A stretch of 64,000 nucleotides of DNA from Prodigiosinella aquatilis (lineage in GTDB: Bacteria > Pseudomonadota > Gammaproteobacteria > Enterobacterales > Enterobacteriaceae). Made by a program: the position numbers and the translations under genes. The notes under the pieces were generated by a model. That model was not told where the DNA came from. It ran no database searches and saw only the letters and a program-made list of their open reading frames with translations. Positions 48,064-57,881 of the stretch are shown here, in pieces. The stretch is taken from positions 4,030,001 through 4,094,000 of the forward strand of contig CP128857.1 in assembly GCA_030388725.1 (NCBI GenBank). Direction: 5' to 3'. Position 1 is the stretch's first letter; every line of letters starts with the position of its first letter.

Positions 48064-48419
48064 CGATCTCCCGCTCCGGCGGGATTTATTTTCCCTGTGA
48101 AAATCACTGCAAAATCCCGCACACCAGTGCACAAAAATTCTGATGTTATTTCGTCCCTTCCGCGCCAGTCCCGGCGCGGGTTTACTCATTCTGCAAAACT
48201 GCACAAAAACACGCCCTTTTCATGTGCGGGCGTGGCGGGGGAGACCTCGCGCGCTGAGGGGGTTGGTAGGGGTATGTTGAAGTGATAAAAATCCGGGCGT
48301 CATACAGTGCACCCGGTTTGTGCTGTGGTGATGACGTGAAAGTTTTTAACAGACTATCGCGAGGTTGCCAGCGCATACGGTGTAAACCGCAACACCTCGA
48401 TCCCTAGCCAATCGTTTAA
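48064..48419. other. P2-like phage non-coding remnant
   Basis: No gene. ACACGCCCTTTTCATGTGCG at 48209 and the following GGCGTGGCGGGGGAG resemble sequence near the packaging region of P2-type phages, in keeping with the portal gene piece beside it. Confidence 0.4.
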
Positions 48420-48769
48420 CTATTTGAGGCTTTCCATGATGGATGTCAGTTCGTTGATGGCAAATACCTTCGCGGCTTTCTCCACATCGCCAAACCCGCC
48501 GGTATTGTTCGGCATAATCCCCATAAGTTGAGGCGGCACACGGTGTGCGGCCAGCAGGTCATCCCGCGTCGCATTCTTGATGCCGGTAAACTCATCTTTC
48601 GCAGTGATCTCACTGAACGGCAGAATTTGCAGCCCGTCTTTCTTCCCGCCTGCGGCATACACAAACAGGTTTTTAAACGCCCCCCCTCTTCCGCGTGCGT
48701 TCTTTAATGAACTCTTCAGCTTATCCACATCAGTGCTATTGGTTATCGCCTGCGGGCACCGTGTTATTG
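48420..48769 (-). pseudogene. C-terminal piece of a P2-like phage portal protein
   Basis: About 115 residues: NLFVYAAGGKKDGLQILPFS, TAKDEFTGIKNATRDDLLAA, then HRVPPQLMGIMPNN, matching the end of P2 gpQ-type portals. The N-terminal two thirds are missing. Its upstream edge merges with the modC stop at 48770, so the mod operon or a deletion joined here. A longer open frame to 48842 runs into modC. Confidence 0.8.
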
Positions 48770-49876
48770 TCAATCCAACACTGCCACTGTTTTGATCTGC
48801 GCCCAGACAAACTGCCCGGGACATAATTCCAGCAAACGACACGACCGCTGGGTGATACTCGCCAGCAAGTGCGTCTCGCCAACCTTAAGCCGAACAAGCA
48901 TTTGAGCGGGATGGTGGCTCTCTGTAATGTCGACGATCTGTACTTTCAAGCGATTAAGAATACTGCTTGCACCCGGGAGTTCACAGCACAGGCTCACATC
49001 ACTCGCATTGATACCACAACGCACCGTCTGCCCAAGCGGCAGATCCCGTTGCATCACCCACAGCTCGCCACCGGCAAAACCAATACGACTCAATCCATCT
49101 GCGGATTCATGCGCCACGATTCGCCCTTCTATCACGGTCTGCACTGGCATATCTGGCCGACGCAACCACTCCAGATTCGCCAATGTCGCCTGTAATGTTC
49201 CACTTGCCTGTACACGACCTTCATTGAGCAATACCAGGTGATCGGCGAGTCGCAGTACTTCGTCGAGTGAATGGCTAACATAGATCACGGGGATACTGAG
49301 TTCCCGATGCAATCGCTCGAGATAAGGCAGAATTTCGTTCTTGCGCTGCTGATCCAGCGCAGCCAGTGGTTCATCCATCAGCAACACCCGAGGCTGAGCG
49401 AGCAGAGCACGAGCAATAGCGACGCGCTGACGCTCCCCGCCGGAGAGTGTGGACGGATCCCGTTCCAATAGATGGTCAATTCCAAAACGTTCAGCCATTT
49501 CTTCTAGTGCCTGTCGGCGTGTATCAGAGGAAAACGCCCGTGACTGGGCGAAAGCCAGATTGCGGCGCACCGACCAATGCGGCAAGAGACTCGCTTCCTG
49601 GAAAACATAACCCAGCGCCCGCTCACGCGTCGGCATAAAGTGAAACTCATCCTGCCAACACACGTCATTGACCGTAATTTCGGCCACACTGGCCCGTTCC
49701 AGCCCAGCCAGACAACGCAAAAGTGTCGTCTTGCCCGAACCAGAGGGCCCAAAAAATGCGGTAATTCCATGCCCAGGCAACTGCAAGTCAACATCAAGTG
49801 TAAAGCCGGGTCGAATAGCACACACGCGAACCGAAATTACCGGAATGTCAAAAGAACCGCTGTCTGGCAGCATCAC
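48770..49876 (-). CDS. modC: Molybdate-type ABC transporter ATPase ModC
   Basis: A 368-residue ATPase. Walker A FFGPSGSGKTTLLR (about 40-53), signature LSGGERQRVAIARAL, Walker B VLLMDEPLAALD, and a C-terminal MOP/TOBE domain (LNRLKVQIVDITE ... HLLASITQRSCRLLEL) that binds oxyanion. It overlaps modB by four bases. The final codons border a phage portal remnant. Confidence 0.88.
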   Translation of the reverse strand: MMLPDSGSFDIPVISVRVCAIRPGFTLDVDLQLPGHGITAFFGPSGSGKTTLLRCLAGLERASVAEITVNDVCWQDEFHFMPTRERALGYVFQEASLLPHWSVRRNLAFAQSRAFSSDTRRQALEEMAERFGIDHLLERDPSTLSGGERQRVAIARALLAQPRVLLMDEPLAALDQQRKNEILPYLERLHRELSIPVIYVSHSLDEVLRLADHLVLLNEGRVQASGTLQATLANLEWLRRPDMPVQTVIEGRIVAHESADGLSRIGFAGGELWVMQRDLPLGQTVRCGINASDVSLCCELPGASSILNRLKVQIVDITESHHPAQMLVRLKVGETHLLASITQRSCRLLELCPGQFVWAQIKTVAVLD

Positions 49877-50571
49877 AGACTCCTACTGAAAGACAGTTTC
49901 CGAAGTACCATAAAAACCAGTAAAGACACCACACCCAACAAACCCGACAGTACGCAGGCACGGCTAAAGTCCCCACTGAAGACGGCGTTGTAGATTTCGA
50001 GCGACAGCGTATTGGTTTTACCGACGATATTGCCACCCAGCATAAGCGTGACACCGACCTCGCCCAAAGCGCGTCCCAGGCCAAGAATCAGCCCAGTGGC
50101 AAGGGGTATACGCAAATTGGGTAGCAGCACCAGTAGAAAGATTTCAATCTCGCCCTTGCCCAGCGTCCTCGCCACTTCTCCATGCCGGATACTCAATTCC
50201 CGCATGGCCACCTCGACCGGCTTGACCACCAGCGGCAGTCCAGCCAGAAATGAGGCGATCACCACTCCCGGCAGAGCAAAAACGACGTTTTGCCCCATAC
50301 TCTCCAGCCATTGTCCAACCCAACCATGTCGCCCAAGCAGCAAAAGCAGTGCGAACCCCGTGGCAATCGGCGGAAAGACCAACGGCAAAGTCACCACCAC
50401 ATCAAGCAATCCCTGTCCGGGCCAGGATCGGCGGCTAAGCAAATAACCCAAGCTCAGCCCGGCAAACAGATGCAAAACCAGCGTTATCGCTAAAACCCGC
50501 AAGGTCAGACCGAGTGAAAATTGTACGTCAGGCAGTAACAAGGTATCCCAAAACGTTTGCAGAAAACTCAT
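49873..50571 (-). CDS. modB: Molybdate-type ABC transporter permease ModB
   Basis: A 232-residue inner-membrane permease with five to six helices. The EAA loop is visible (ELSIRHGEVARTLGKGEIEI), and LGRALGEVGVTLMLGGNI is the ModB/CysT-type motif. ATGA overlaps join it to modA and modC, so the three are translated together. Confidence 0.88.
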   Translation of the reverse strand: MSFLQTFWDTLLLPDVQFSLGLTLRVLAITLVLHLFAGLSLGYLLSRRSWPGQGLLDVVVTLPLVFPPIATGFALLLLLGRHGWVGQWLESMGQNVVFALPGVVIASFLAGLPLVVKPVEVAMRELSIRHGEVARTLGKGEIEIFLLVLLPNLRIPLATGLILGLGRALGEVGVTLMLGGNIVGKTNTLSLEIYNAVFSGDFSRACVLSGLLGVVSLLVFMVLRKLSFSRSL

Positions 50572-51287
50572 TGCAAACCATGCATGGCCAAAATCGCGTG
50601 CGCAGAGGGTGATTGCAGATAGGTCGCAAAAGCATGCACTCCCGCGTTACCCTCCCAACCTTTTAGGATTGCAGCTGTAATGTGGATCCGACTATAACTT
50701 GCTGGGTCAATCTCAATATAACCACCAATTTGTTTACGAATACCCAGCGCATCGGTGAGATTGATAAAACCAGCATCAACATCTCCGCTAATCAGATAAG
50801 CCGAAACCTGAGGCACGGTCGAGACCTTCATTAATTTGTCTCGAATCTGACGTTCGAGCCCACTCTTGACCAAAAACTCCTGAGCGGCCTTGCCGTAAGT
50901 AGCATTAGCAGGCTCTGGCATTGCGACTCGACGCCAGGCCGGATCACTCAGCTCCTGAGCCTGCTTCAGGGTTTTACCTTTGGCGTAAGCCAGCACCAAC
51001 TTTCCATCACCCAGCACAATCGTTTTCGCTATGTCGATACCCCTGAATTTCTGCAGAAAGTCCTGATCGGCCAGAATCATAGCGACCTTACCGCTCTGCT
51101 TAATCTGGGCAGAAACCTGGGCCATATTTCCGAAGAACACGTCGATCCGATTCCCCGTAGATGCTTCATAAGCCCGGGTCAAGTCGGTCACCGGTCGCTT
51201 GTAACCCGCTCCCGCTGCCAACAAAAAAGGTTCAGCATGTAGTGTGCTCATCCAGCACAGAAGAAAGACAAAAAATATTTTTTTCAT
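50568..51287 (-). CDS. modA: Molybdate-type ABC transporter binding protein ModA
   Basis: A 239-residue periplasmic protein with signal peptide MKKIFFVFLLCWMSTLHA. LLAAGAGYKRPVTDLTRAYE, VAMPEPANATYGKAAQEFL and AYLISGDVDAGFINLTDAL are ModA-like. The first motif differs from the canonical ModA AAASL start, so another oxyanion is possible. The start at 51287 begins the signal peptide; a longer frame to 51341 does not fit. Confidence 0.83.
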   Translation of the reverse strand: MKKIFFVFLLCWMSTLHAEPFLLAAGAGYKRPVTDLTRAYEASTGNRIDVFFGNMAQVSAQIKQSGKVAMILADQDFLQKFRGIDIAKTIVLGDGKLVLAYAKGKTLKQAQELSDPAWRRVAMPEPANATYGKAAQEFLVKSGLERQIRDKLMKVSTVPQVSAYLISGDVDAGFINLTDALGIRKQIGGYIEIDPASYSRIHITAAILKGWEGNAGVHAFATYLQSPSAHAILAMHGLQ

Positions 51288-51938
51288 GATAGGTTCCAGA
51301 AAAGATTGGATTGATCCGTCCAATCTTTCGAACAGTCGCAACAGTCATGTCAGAATCCACAACCGTCATGCCAACATTGATCGTTATATATTAACCTATA
51401 TTCCGGTGATATCTATAAGACCAACAAAAAAACCATTAATGGGACAAAGACGACATAAGGAATACAGATAATGACGCCAACATATTGATAATTATTGATG
51501 TTTAAATAATACCCGATGACATTTTCATGCATTTCCACGGACGTTGATAAAGACCGACACTTCCTTTTTAGCCTTGCCAGATACTGTCCCAGGTTCAGAT
51601 GGTGACATTCAATACGCGGCTCCCTTGAACCAAATGGTGATGCCACCAGCGTCACTACCTATCGAAACAGATGAGGAATAATGCTGCTTTAAACAGGCGC
51701 ATGGAGCGTCAAAGTAGTGCAAATGATTTGGGTAGAGGGGTTTTCTTGCGCGAAGAAGAAACGTTAAACGCGATTCAAGTTCAATAACTTTATTTAAAAA
51801 AATCATATTTTCCAGAATATTATCCGCTATCAAGGCTGAACATGAGCTTGCGAATATCAAGTCTAGGTAAAAATGGCACGAGAAGTGCTTTGATTAAATT
51901 GTCGACAGGCGACAGTCGACGATAAAAGGATTCAAGCT
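51288..51938. other. Intergenic region, no gene recognised
   Basis: 650 bp between divergent modABC and the GntR gene. Short frames here have no recognisable content. No ModE box was identified with confidence. Confidence 0.5.
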
Positions 51939-52625
51939 ATGAGTATGATTTCTCCAATTGCACAACGTCCCACCAAGCGAAGCGAAGTCGGCGAGCGTTT
52001 GCGCGAAGCAATTCTGAGCGGCTTTCTAAAACCTGGGGCCAAGCTTGTCGAATCGCAAATTGCAAAAGATTTCGGTATCAGCCGGGCACCTCTGCGTGAA
52101 GCTATCTCGGCATTGGTAGAAGAAGGGTTGATTATCAATGAGCCTTTTGGTGGCTATTACGTACAAACCCTTAGCGAACAAAGCTTGCGGGATTTGTACG
52201 GTATGCGGAGAGTGCTGGAAACGTTTGCATTCGAAACCATTTGGCATAAGCGCACGCAGATGTTTTGTGATGACTTGTTGCGGCGCAACGAAGCGTTGAA
52301 AACCTGCATCCGCTCGGGCGATAAAGCCAAAGCGATAAAAGCTGAGTTGAGCCTGCACGGAGCGGTCTTTGAACGTTGCGGCAATGCTCTGCTGCTTAAC
52401 GTATGGCGCGGTTTGTCGGGACAGCTTCAGCTCTATTGGTCCATGCATCAAGAGAGTCACGGGCGCGCCGGGGCCAAACTGGATGCTCACGAAGAATATG
52501 TAGCGTTAGCTTGTGGTGATGATTTTGAGCTGATGCGTTCCGAGATTTCCGAACACGTCCAGAGAGGATTAGAAAAAGTAGTTACCTCTTTGGAAGCCCA
52601 TACAGATAGCGTGAATCAACCTTAG
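51939..52625 (+). CDS. GntR/FadR-type transcriptional regulator
   Basis: A 228-residue regulator. Residues 10-75 form the GntR winged helix (VGERLREAILSGFLKPGAKL, then SRAPLREAISALVEEGL). Residues 85-220 form an FCD ligand domain, with the RRVLETFAFE and LHGAVFE segments and metal-ligand-like His/Asp residues. It leads a six-gene block for amino-acid uptake and probably senses the transported compound. Confidence 0.9.
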   Translation: MSMISPIAQRPTKRSEVGERLREAILSGFLKPGAKLVESQIAKDFGISRAPLREAISALVEEGLIINEPFGGYYVQTLSEQSLRDLYGMRRVLETFAFETIWHKRTQMFCDDLLRRNEALKTCIRSGDKAKAIKAELSLHGAVFERCGNALLLNVWRGLSGQLQLYWSMHQESHGRAGAKLDAHEEYVALACGDDFELMRSEISEHVQRGLEKVVTSLEAHTDSVNQP

Positions 52626-52650
52626 CAAGCGAATTAAACAGGTAAAGATC

Positions 52651-53438
52651 ATGTCTGAAACATTGATGAGCATTTCTTGTCTGCACAAAAAATTTGGCGA
52701 TTTGCATGTCTTGAAAGGCGTAGATCTCGACGTTAAAAAAGGCGACAGGATTGCCATCATCGGAGGGAGCGGATCAGGTAAAAGCACCATGCTGCGCTGT
52801 CTGAACTTCATGGAAACACCCACTACTGGCATGATCAAGCTTGACGGAAAGGTTATTGGAAAAGAGACCGGTCGCGGCAGCGATGGCGAAGTATTCATGT
52901 CCTATCCTGAGCGCGATCTCTGCGAGGTACGCAAAAAAGTCGGGATGGTGTTCCAACAATTCAACCTGTTTCCCCATATGACGGTGTTAGAAAATGTCAT
53001 GGAAGGACTTATACAGGTGAAGAAAAAAGCAAAGCCGAGGCGCGCGAAATCGCGCTCCGTGAGCTTGGCAATGTGGGCTTGAATTCAAAAAACGATGCAT
53101 ATCCGACCCGGCTTTCAGGTGGTCAGCAACAACGGGTTGCAATTGCACGGGCTTTGGCAATGGAACCTGAGATTTTACTCTTTGATGAACCTACTTCGTC
53201 CCTTGATCCTGAATTGGTGGGTGAAGTGCTGAACGTCATTAATGGGTTGGCGGATGAGGGACGAACAATGCTCCTGGTAACGCATGAACTGGGTTTTGCC
53301 TATCATTTTGCTAACAGGGTTATCTTTTTCGCTGATGGAGAATTTCATGAGGCAGGCACTCCTCAAGAGGTTTTGAAGTCCCCCCAGAAAGAGAAAACCC
53401 AAGAATTTATCAAGCGCTTCACCGCTTTCCATTTCTGA
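52651..53438 (+). CDS. Amino-acid ABC transporter ATPase, one frameshift as sequenced
   Basis: A GlnQ/HisP-type ATPase of about 262 residues if restored. Walker A GGSGSGKSTMLRCLNFME, Q-loop MVFQQFNLFPHMTVLENVME, signature LSGGQQQRVAIARAL, Walker B ILLFDEPTSSLD. The frame breaks in the A run at 53023-53028: seven A instead of six would restore VKKKSKAEAREIALRELGNV. A -1 change in a homopolymer suggests sequencing error. Confidence 0.88.
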
Positions 53439-53458
53439 GTCAGATTCAAGGATCCAAT

Positions 53459-54373
53459 ATGAGCACCACTCGTTCCACTACCAGTTCCCAGGCGTACTTG
53501 CCGGACCCACGCAATGATGATGTCTTGGTTTATATCAACGGTGAGTTTGTTCCTAAAAACCAAGCGACAGTTTCAGTTTTCGATAGCGGTTTTGTACTGG
53601 GTGATGGCGTCTGGGAAGGTGTGAGGCTGGTTAAGGGAAAAATCGTATCGTTTGATTTGCATATCAACCGTATCTTCGATGGCGCCAAATCCATCGAGTT
53701 AGATATTGGCGTCACAAAGGAAGAACTCAAAGGTCTTATTTTGAAGACGTTAGAAGTCAACAACATGACTGATGGCGCTCACGTTCGCTTAATGATCAGC
53801 CGTGGCAAAAAACACACGCCAAATCAAGACCCTCGTTTCGCGTTAGGTCAGGCGACCATTGTCATTGTCGCAGAATACAAAGTCATCGATAAATCGAAGA
53901 AGACGGGTATCAAACTCTACACGTCAACATTCCGATGCAGTGCACCTGATGTATTCGATTTACGACTGAATTCGCATAGCCGTCTGAATCTCATTCAAGC
54001 ATTAATTCAAGCTATCAATGCGGGTGCTGATGAAGCACTGATGCTTGACCCACATGGTTTCGTTGCCAGCTGTAACTCTACCAATTTCTTTATCGTGCGC
54101 GGTGATGAGCTGTGGACATCCACAGGTAAATACAATTTCAACGGAATCACTCATAAGACCATTAAGTGCCTCGCTGAAGAAAATGGCATCAAGCTATTCG
54201 TCGGCGATTACACCCTCGCTGAAATTTATACTGCCGATGAGGCTTTTCTGACTGGCACTCTTGGAGGAATTACACCTGTGATAATGGTCGATGGGAAAGG
54301 GATTGGTGCAGGTAAACCTGGCCCGATGACGGCCAAGCTGAGTGAGCTTTACGAGAGCTACATCAACAACTAA
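53459..54373 (+). CDS. Class IV aminotransferase-like protein lacking the PLP lysine
   Basis: A 304-residue protein of fold-type IV (BCAT/D-amino-acid transaminase). YINGEFVPKNQATVSVFDSG, LGDGVWEGVRLVKGKIVSFD, DEALMLDPHGFVASCNSTNF and LTGTLGGITPVIMVDGKGIG are family segments. Where relatives have a lysine (K-x-x-SRLN type), residue 171 is Asn in LRLNSHSRLN, and no Lys lies between 153 and 215. The Glu that contacts the PLP ring nitrogen (SEGxxEN) also appears lost (ASCNSTN). It may act by another route or bind without transaminating. Confidence 0.8.
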   Translation: MSTTRSTTSSQAYLPDPRNDDVLVYINGEFVPKNQATVSVFDSGFVLGDGVWEGVRLVKGKIVSFDLHINRIFDGAKSIELDIGVTKEELKGLILKTLEVNNMTDGAHVRLMISRGKKHTPNQDPRFALGQATIVIVAEYKVIDKSKKTGIKLYTSTFRCSAPDVFDLRLNSHSRLNLIQALIQAINAGADEALMLDPHGFVASCNSTNFFIVRGDELWTSTGKYNFNGITHKTIKCLAEENGIKLFVGDYTLAEIYTADEAFLTGTLGGITPVIMVDGKGIGAGKPGPMTAKLSELYESYINN

Positions 54374-54401
54374 TTAATCGCTTATCTAGGATGGGAACAC
54401 G

Positions 54402-55232
54402 ATGAATCATATTGGTAACGTTTTTCAAAAATCTGCGCGAGTGTTTCTCATGTGTTGCGTAGCCGCCATGCCGCTCATTGCCTCAGCGGCTGATAATACG
54501 TTGGAAAACGTCAAAAGCGCCAACGTACTGAGGATTGGCGTGGCTTCAGGTGATCCCTGGTACTACAAAGATCCGATCAGCGGTAACTGGACAGGCGTAG
54601 GGTACAAAATCGGCGAGAGAATAGCGAAAGACCTTGGTGTGAAGCTAATGCCTGTCGAGACTACATACGGAAATGCCGCCGCGGCGCTTCAGGCAAATCA
54701 GATCGATATCATGTTGGTGCTAGACGCCACTGAAGAGCGCAAGAAAGCGCTGGATTTCCCTCAGCAGCCGCTGCTCTGGTACAAGCAAGGCGTCCTTGCT
54801 CGCACGGGTGTGAAAGCAGATAAATGGGAAGATCTTAATAAGCCCGAGGTCCGTATTGGTGTTGTATTAGGCACTGCAACCGACCGGGATTTAACTAAGC
54901 GCCTGCCTAACGCGAACATCGAGCGATTCTCCAATACCGATGAAACCGTGGCGGCATTCATGGCGAACCGAATTGATGTGTTTGCTTTCTACCATCCTGC
55001 ATTGGCGATTGCTCAATCACATATCCGTACCGGTAATCTGGTAATCCCTGAACCAGTGGTCGAAATGCCGACCAGCGCTGGTGTACGTAAAGAAAGTGAT
55101 CAGGTATGGGTTCATTACATAAACGCCGAGTTCCAAAAGCTGAATAACGAAGGTTTCGTCCAGAAGGTATTTAGTGACTACATGGCCTCAAAGGGCTTGG
55201 ATCCCAATAAGATTCCCAGCATTAAAAAGTAA
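54402..55232 (+). CDS. Amino-acid ABC transporter substrate-binding protein
   Basis: A 276-residue SBP (type 2 fold) with a signal peptide ending IASA|ADNT. VLRIGVASGDPWYYKDPISG, GVGYKIGERIAKDLGVKLMP and IGVVLGTATDRDLTKRLPNA are typical of polar amino-acid binders. The ligand cannot be named. It follows the aminotransferase-like gene and precedes two permease genes. Confidence 0.9.
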   Translation: MNHIGNVFQKSARVFLMCCVAAMPLIASAADNTLENVKSANVLRIGVASGDPWYYKDPISGNWTGVGYKIGERIAKDLGVKLMPVETTYGNAAAALQANQIDIMLVLDATEERKKALDFPQQPLLWYKQGVLARTGVKADKWEDLNKPEVRIGVVLGTATDRDLTKRLPNANIERFSNTDETVAAFMANRIDVFAFYHPALAIAQSHIRTGNLVIPEPVVEMPTSAGVRKESDQVWVHYINAEFQKLNNEGFVQKVFSDYMASKGLDPNKIPSIKK

Positions 55233-55306
55233 TTAAAACATAGTGCTGGAGCCGCTTATGCGGGTTCAGCACTGTTGACTGTAACTCTCGTGTTTATAGG
55301 TGTTGC

Positions 55307-55969
55307 ATGAATTACCAATGGAACTTCGCTTCGGTTTGGCAACATCGTGAGATGTTCTTGACTGGTATCATAGGCACCGCACAATTAGCCACGCTCTCAG
55401 TAGGAATCGGGATTGTCGTTGGGTGCATTGTTGCGGTGATGCGTCTTTCACCTAAAAAATACTTAAACGCACCGGCTACGGTTTTTGTTGAGTTTTATCG
55501 GAATACGCCGCCACTTGTGCATTTCTTCTGGTTTTTTTATGCGCTACCAATGGTAGCCGGAATAAATCTTTCGCCTTACTGGGCAGCGACTATCGCTTTG
55601 GCTACCCAATCAGGCGCCTTTTATGCAGAAGTCTTTCGAGGAGGAATCAAATCAGTCGAGAAGGGACAATGGGAAGCGGCGAAAGCTATAGGAATGTCGC
55701 ATTTTCGCACCATGTTCAGGGTGATCGTACCCCAGGCAGCGCGGAGAATGGCCGGGCCTTTTATCGAGCGAACGTTCGAATTGACGAAAACAACCTCTCT
55801 TGCATCCACGCTGGCCTACTCCGATGTCCTGTACCAAGCTATGCGAGTCAACAGTATGACTTTCAGACCTCTTGAGGTTTACACCACTGTTGCACTTATT
55901 TATTTCGTTTCACTGTTGATGATGAGCACGCTATTTAGAATTGCGGAGCACCGCCTGGTTCGGTACTGA
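55307..55969 (+). CDS. Amino-acid ABC transporter permease 1
   Basis: A 220-residue HisM/GlnP-type permease. FYRNTPPLVHFFWFFYALPM and the EAA loop GQWEAAKAIGMSHFRTMFRV are visible, with about five helices. It is followed 11 bp later by a second permease, so the channel is probably a heterodimer. Confidence 0.92.
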   Translation: MNYQWNFASVWQHREMFLTGIIGTAQLATLSVGIGIVVGCIVAVMRLSPKKYLNAPATVFVEFYRNTPPLVHFFWFFYALPMVAGINLSPYWAATIALATQSGAFYAEVFRGGIKSVEKGQWEAAKAIGMSHFRTMFRVIVPQAARRMAGPFIERTFELTKTTSLASTLAYSDVLYQAMRVNSMTFRPLEVYTTVALIYFVSLLMMSTLFRIAEHRLVRY

Positions 55970-55980
55970 GGAGATAACCG

Positions 55981-56646
55981 ATGCACTTTTCATGGGATAT
56001 GGCGGTTACGCTAGAGAGTTTACCCGTACTCCTCAAAGGGGTGTACATGACAATTCAGTTATGGTTGGTAGCCTTCCCCATTGGTATGGCCGTAGGCGGG
56101 TTGCTTGGGCTCGCCAGGACGTCATCTAACAAACTGCTGAACATCTCCGCCATTGCCTATGTCGAGGTGTTTCGCAATACGCCGGTTCTCATCCAGTTGA
56201 TTTGGTTTTATTACGCATTGCCAGTACTCACAGGCTATCAAATGACCGCTTTTGAGGCTGCGGTCTTGGGTCTGACCCTGAATACATCCGCTTACTGTAC
56301 GGAGATATACCGAAGTGGAATTCACTCCATTAGCCGTGGCCAATGGGAAGGAGCCAAGGCCGTGGGGATGCGCCATAGTCAAATCTTGAAACGTATTATC
56401 TTTCCTCAGGTATTCAAGCGAATGCTTCCGGCATTCACTAACCGAGGGATAGAACTGGCAAAAATGACTTCGCTTTGTTCGGTCATTGCGGTCCATGAGA
56501 TTATGTACCAAGGACGCCTGCTAAGTGCGGCATTCTACAAGCCGTTCGAAATATTCACCTGCGTAGCAGTGATCTATTTCCTGGTGATTTATCCAGGAAG
56601 CTGGCTGTCTTCCAGGCTTGAGAAGAAATACGCCAGGTTTGATTAA
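55981..56646 (+). CDS. Amino-acid ABC transporter permease 2
   Basis: A 221-residue partner permease. VFRNTPVLIQLIWFYYALPV and the EAA loop GQWEGAKAVGMRHSQILKRI are present. Last gene of the block from the GntR regulator. No strong terminator was seen in 56647-56753. Confidence 0.92.
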   Translation: MHFSWDMAVTLESLPVLLKGVYMTIQLWLVAFPIGMAVGGLLGLARTSSNKLLNISAIAYVEVFRNTPVLIQLIWFYYALPVLTGYQMTAFEAAVLGLTLNTSAYCTEIYRSGIHSISRGQWEGAKAVGMRHSQILKRIIFPQVFKRMLPAFTNRGIELAKMTSLCSVIAVHEIMYQGRLLSAAFYKPFEIFTCVAVIYFLVIYPGSWLSSRLEKKYARFD

Positions 56647-56753
56647 TCGTGTGTGGCCTTAGCCCAACGATAACTGGCTTTCAGATGTTTAAAAAGAATG
56701 ATGAGCAGCGTAAAGATTTTACTGCCGTCGCAGACATGGCTGACGTTTAGATC

Positions 56754-57881
56754 TTAGCTTCTATATAAATTAGAATAACTTTCAGCCACATTGTTCATTA
56801 AGTACTTTTCGTTCAAAACACCCGGTTTTTTATCATCCAATGAGCTCTTTTGAGTTAATACGTTATAATTATTCACTAAGACATTTTCCAAATCACTTAC
56901 CTCTCCTTTTTTAAATAGAGAGATATATTCAGGATGTTCAACGCTAAGCTCTTCATGTGGCGATATATCAGATAAAATACAATGTACCCCACAAGACAAT
57001 GCTTCAAGAACCGTATTCGGAAGTCCTTCATTATATGAAGGAGATATAAAAAAATCAGCAGCCACTAAATATGGAAATACATTATCTTTTCGGCCTAAAA
57101 ACTGTACATTTTTCAAATTTGAAAATTTCTCAAAACTTTCTGCGTCTCGTTGCAATGAAGAATCGCCAATAAAGACAAAAACAAAATTACTTTTTGACTC
57201 CAATCGCTCCGCAACACTCAAGATATCAACAATACCTTTTCGAATCACAAATCTACCAATAAATAAACATACACAGAGATCATTACCATACTCATCTTCT
57301 AATTTTTTTCTAAAATGCTGCGCACAGTCGTTATTATCAAAACGATAAGGTTCTATGCCATTAGGGATCAGTACAACATTTTTTTTAGGAAGAAATTTTA
57401 TTGTTTCCTGATATCCTTCATTATTTAATGCAACATAAATAGTTCTTTTTGAGCATATTGATGCAATCAGGCTCTTTATTTTACTACTATTCATTGCACT
57501 GACTTCGCCGTTTGTTGACACTTTAACTATTACTTTTTTCTTCAGAAGAAGGCCAACGATAGAAACAACAAGCCCAAAAATAGACGTTGCATGGCAATGA
57601 ATAACATCATATTTTCTTGATTTATAGAGTAAATAAAAAAATAAAATAATGCAAAAAAAGTACTCAGCAAGTACGCCTGTGCCAAATGGAGGCAGCCGTC
57701 TTATTCTTACTCCATCAATTATTTCATTTTTTTTCAACAAAGGAGTTAGTCGCCTTGTAACAACTTCAACAATGTTAACATTCGGGTCAGCAGAAAATGC
57801 TTTTATTAATCTACTGCACTGAACCTCCGCACCGCCTAATATAGGGAAATAGCGAGGTAATACCATAATTACGTTAGTCAT
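56754..57881 (-). CDS. Glycosyltransferase family 4 protein
   Basis: A 375-residue GT-B enzyme. The N-terminal region has FPILGGAEVQCSRLIKAF; the C-terminal donor domain has LFIGRFVIRKGIVDILSVAE and the E-x7-E type motif in SPSYNEGLPNTVLEALSCGV. It probably adds a sugar to a lipid-linked repeat unit. It is the last gene of the leftward polysaccharide operon and overlaps the previous one by 8 bp. Low GC is usual for surface-antigen loci. Confidence 0.9.
   Translation of the reverse strand: MTNVIMVLPRYFPILGGAEVQCSRLIKAFSADPNVNIVEVVTRRLTPLLKKNEIIDGVRIRRLPPFGTGVLAEYFFCIILFFYLLYKSRKYDVIHCHATSIFGLVVSIVGLLLKKKVIVKVSTNGEVSAMNSSKIKSLIASICSKRTIYVALNNEGYQETIKFLPKKNVVLIPNGIEPYRFDNNDCAQHFRKKLEDEYGNDLCVCLFIGRFVIRKGIVDILSVAERLESKSNFVFVFIGDSSLQRDAESFEKFSNLKNVQFLGRKDNVFPYLVAADFFISPSYNEGLPNTVLEALSCGVHCILSDISPHEELSVEHPEYISLFKKGEVSDLENVLVNNYNVLTQKSSLDDKKPGVLNEKYLMNNVAESYSNLYRS

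Noticed and set aside
51413..51860. Two short minus-strand frames upstream of the GntR gene
   Set aside because: No Shine-Dalgarno, no recognisable motif, and they overlap each other in AT-rich sequence.
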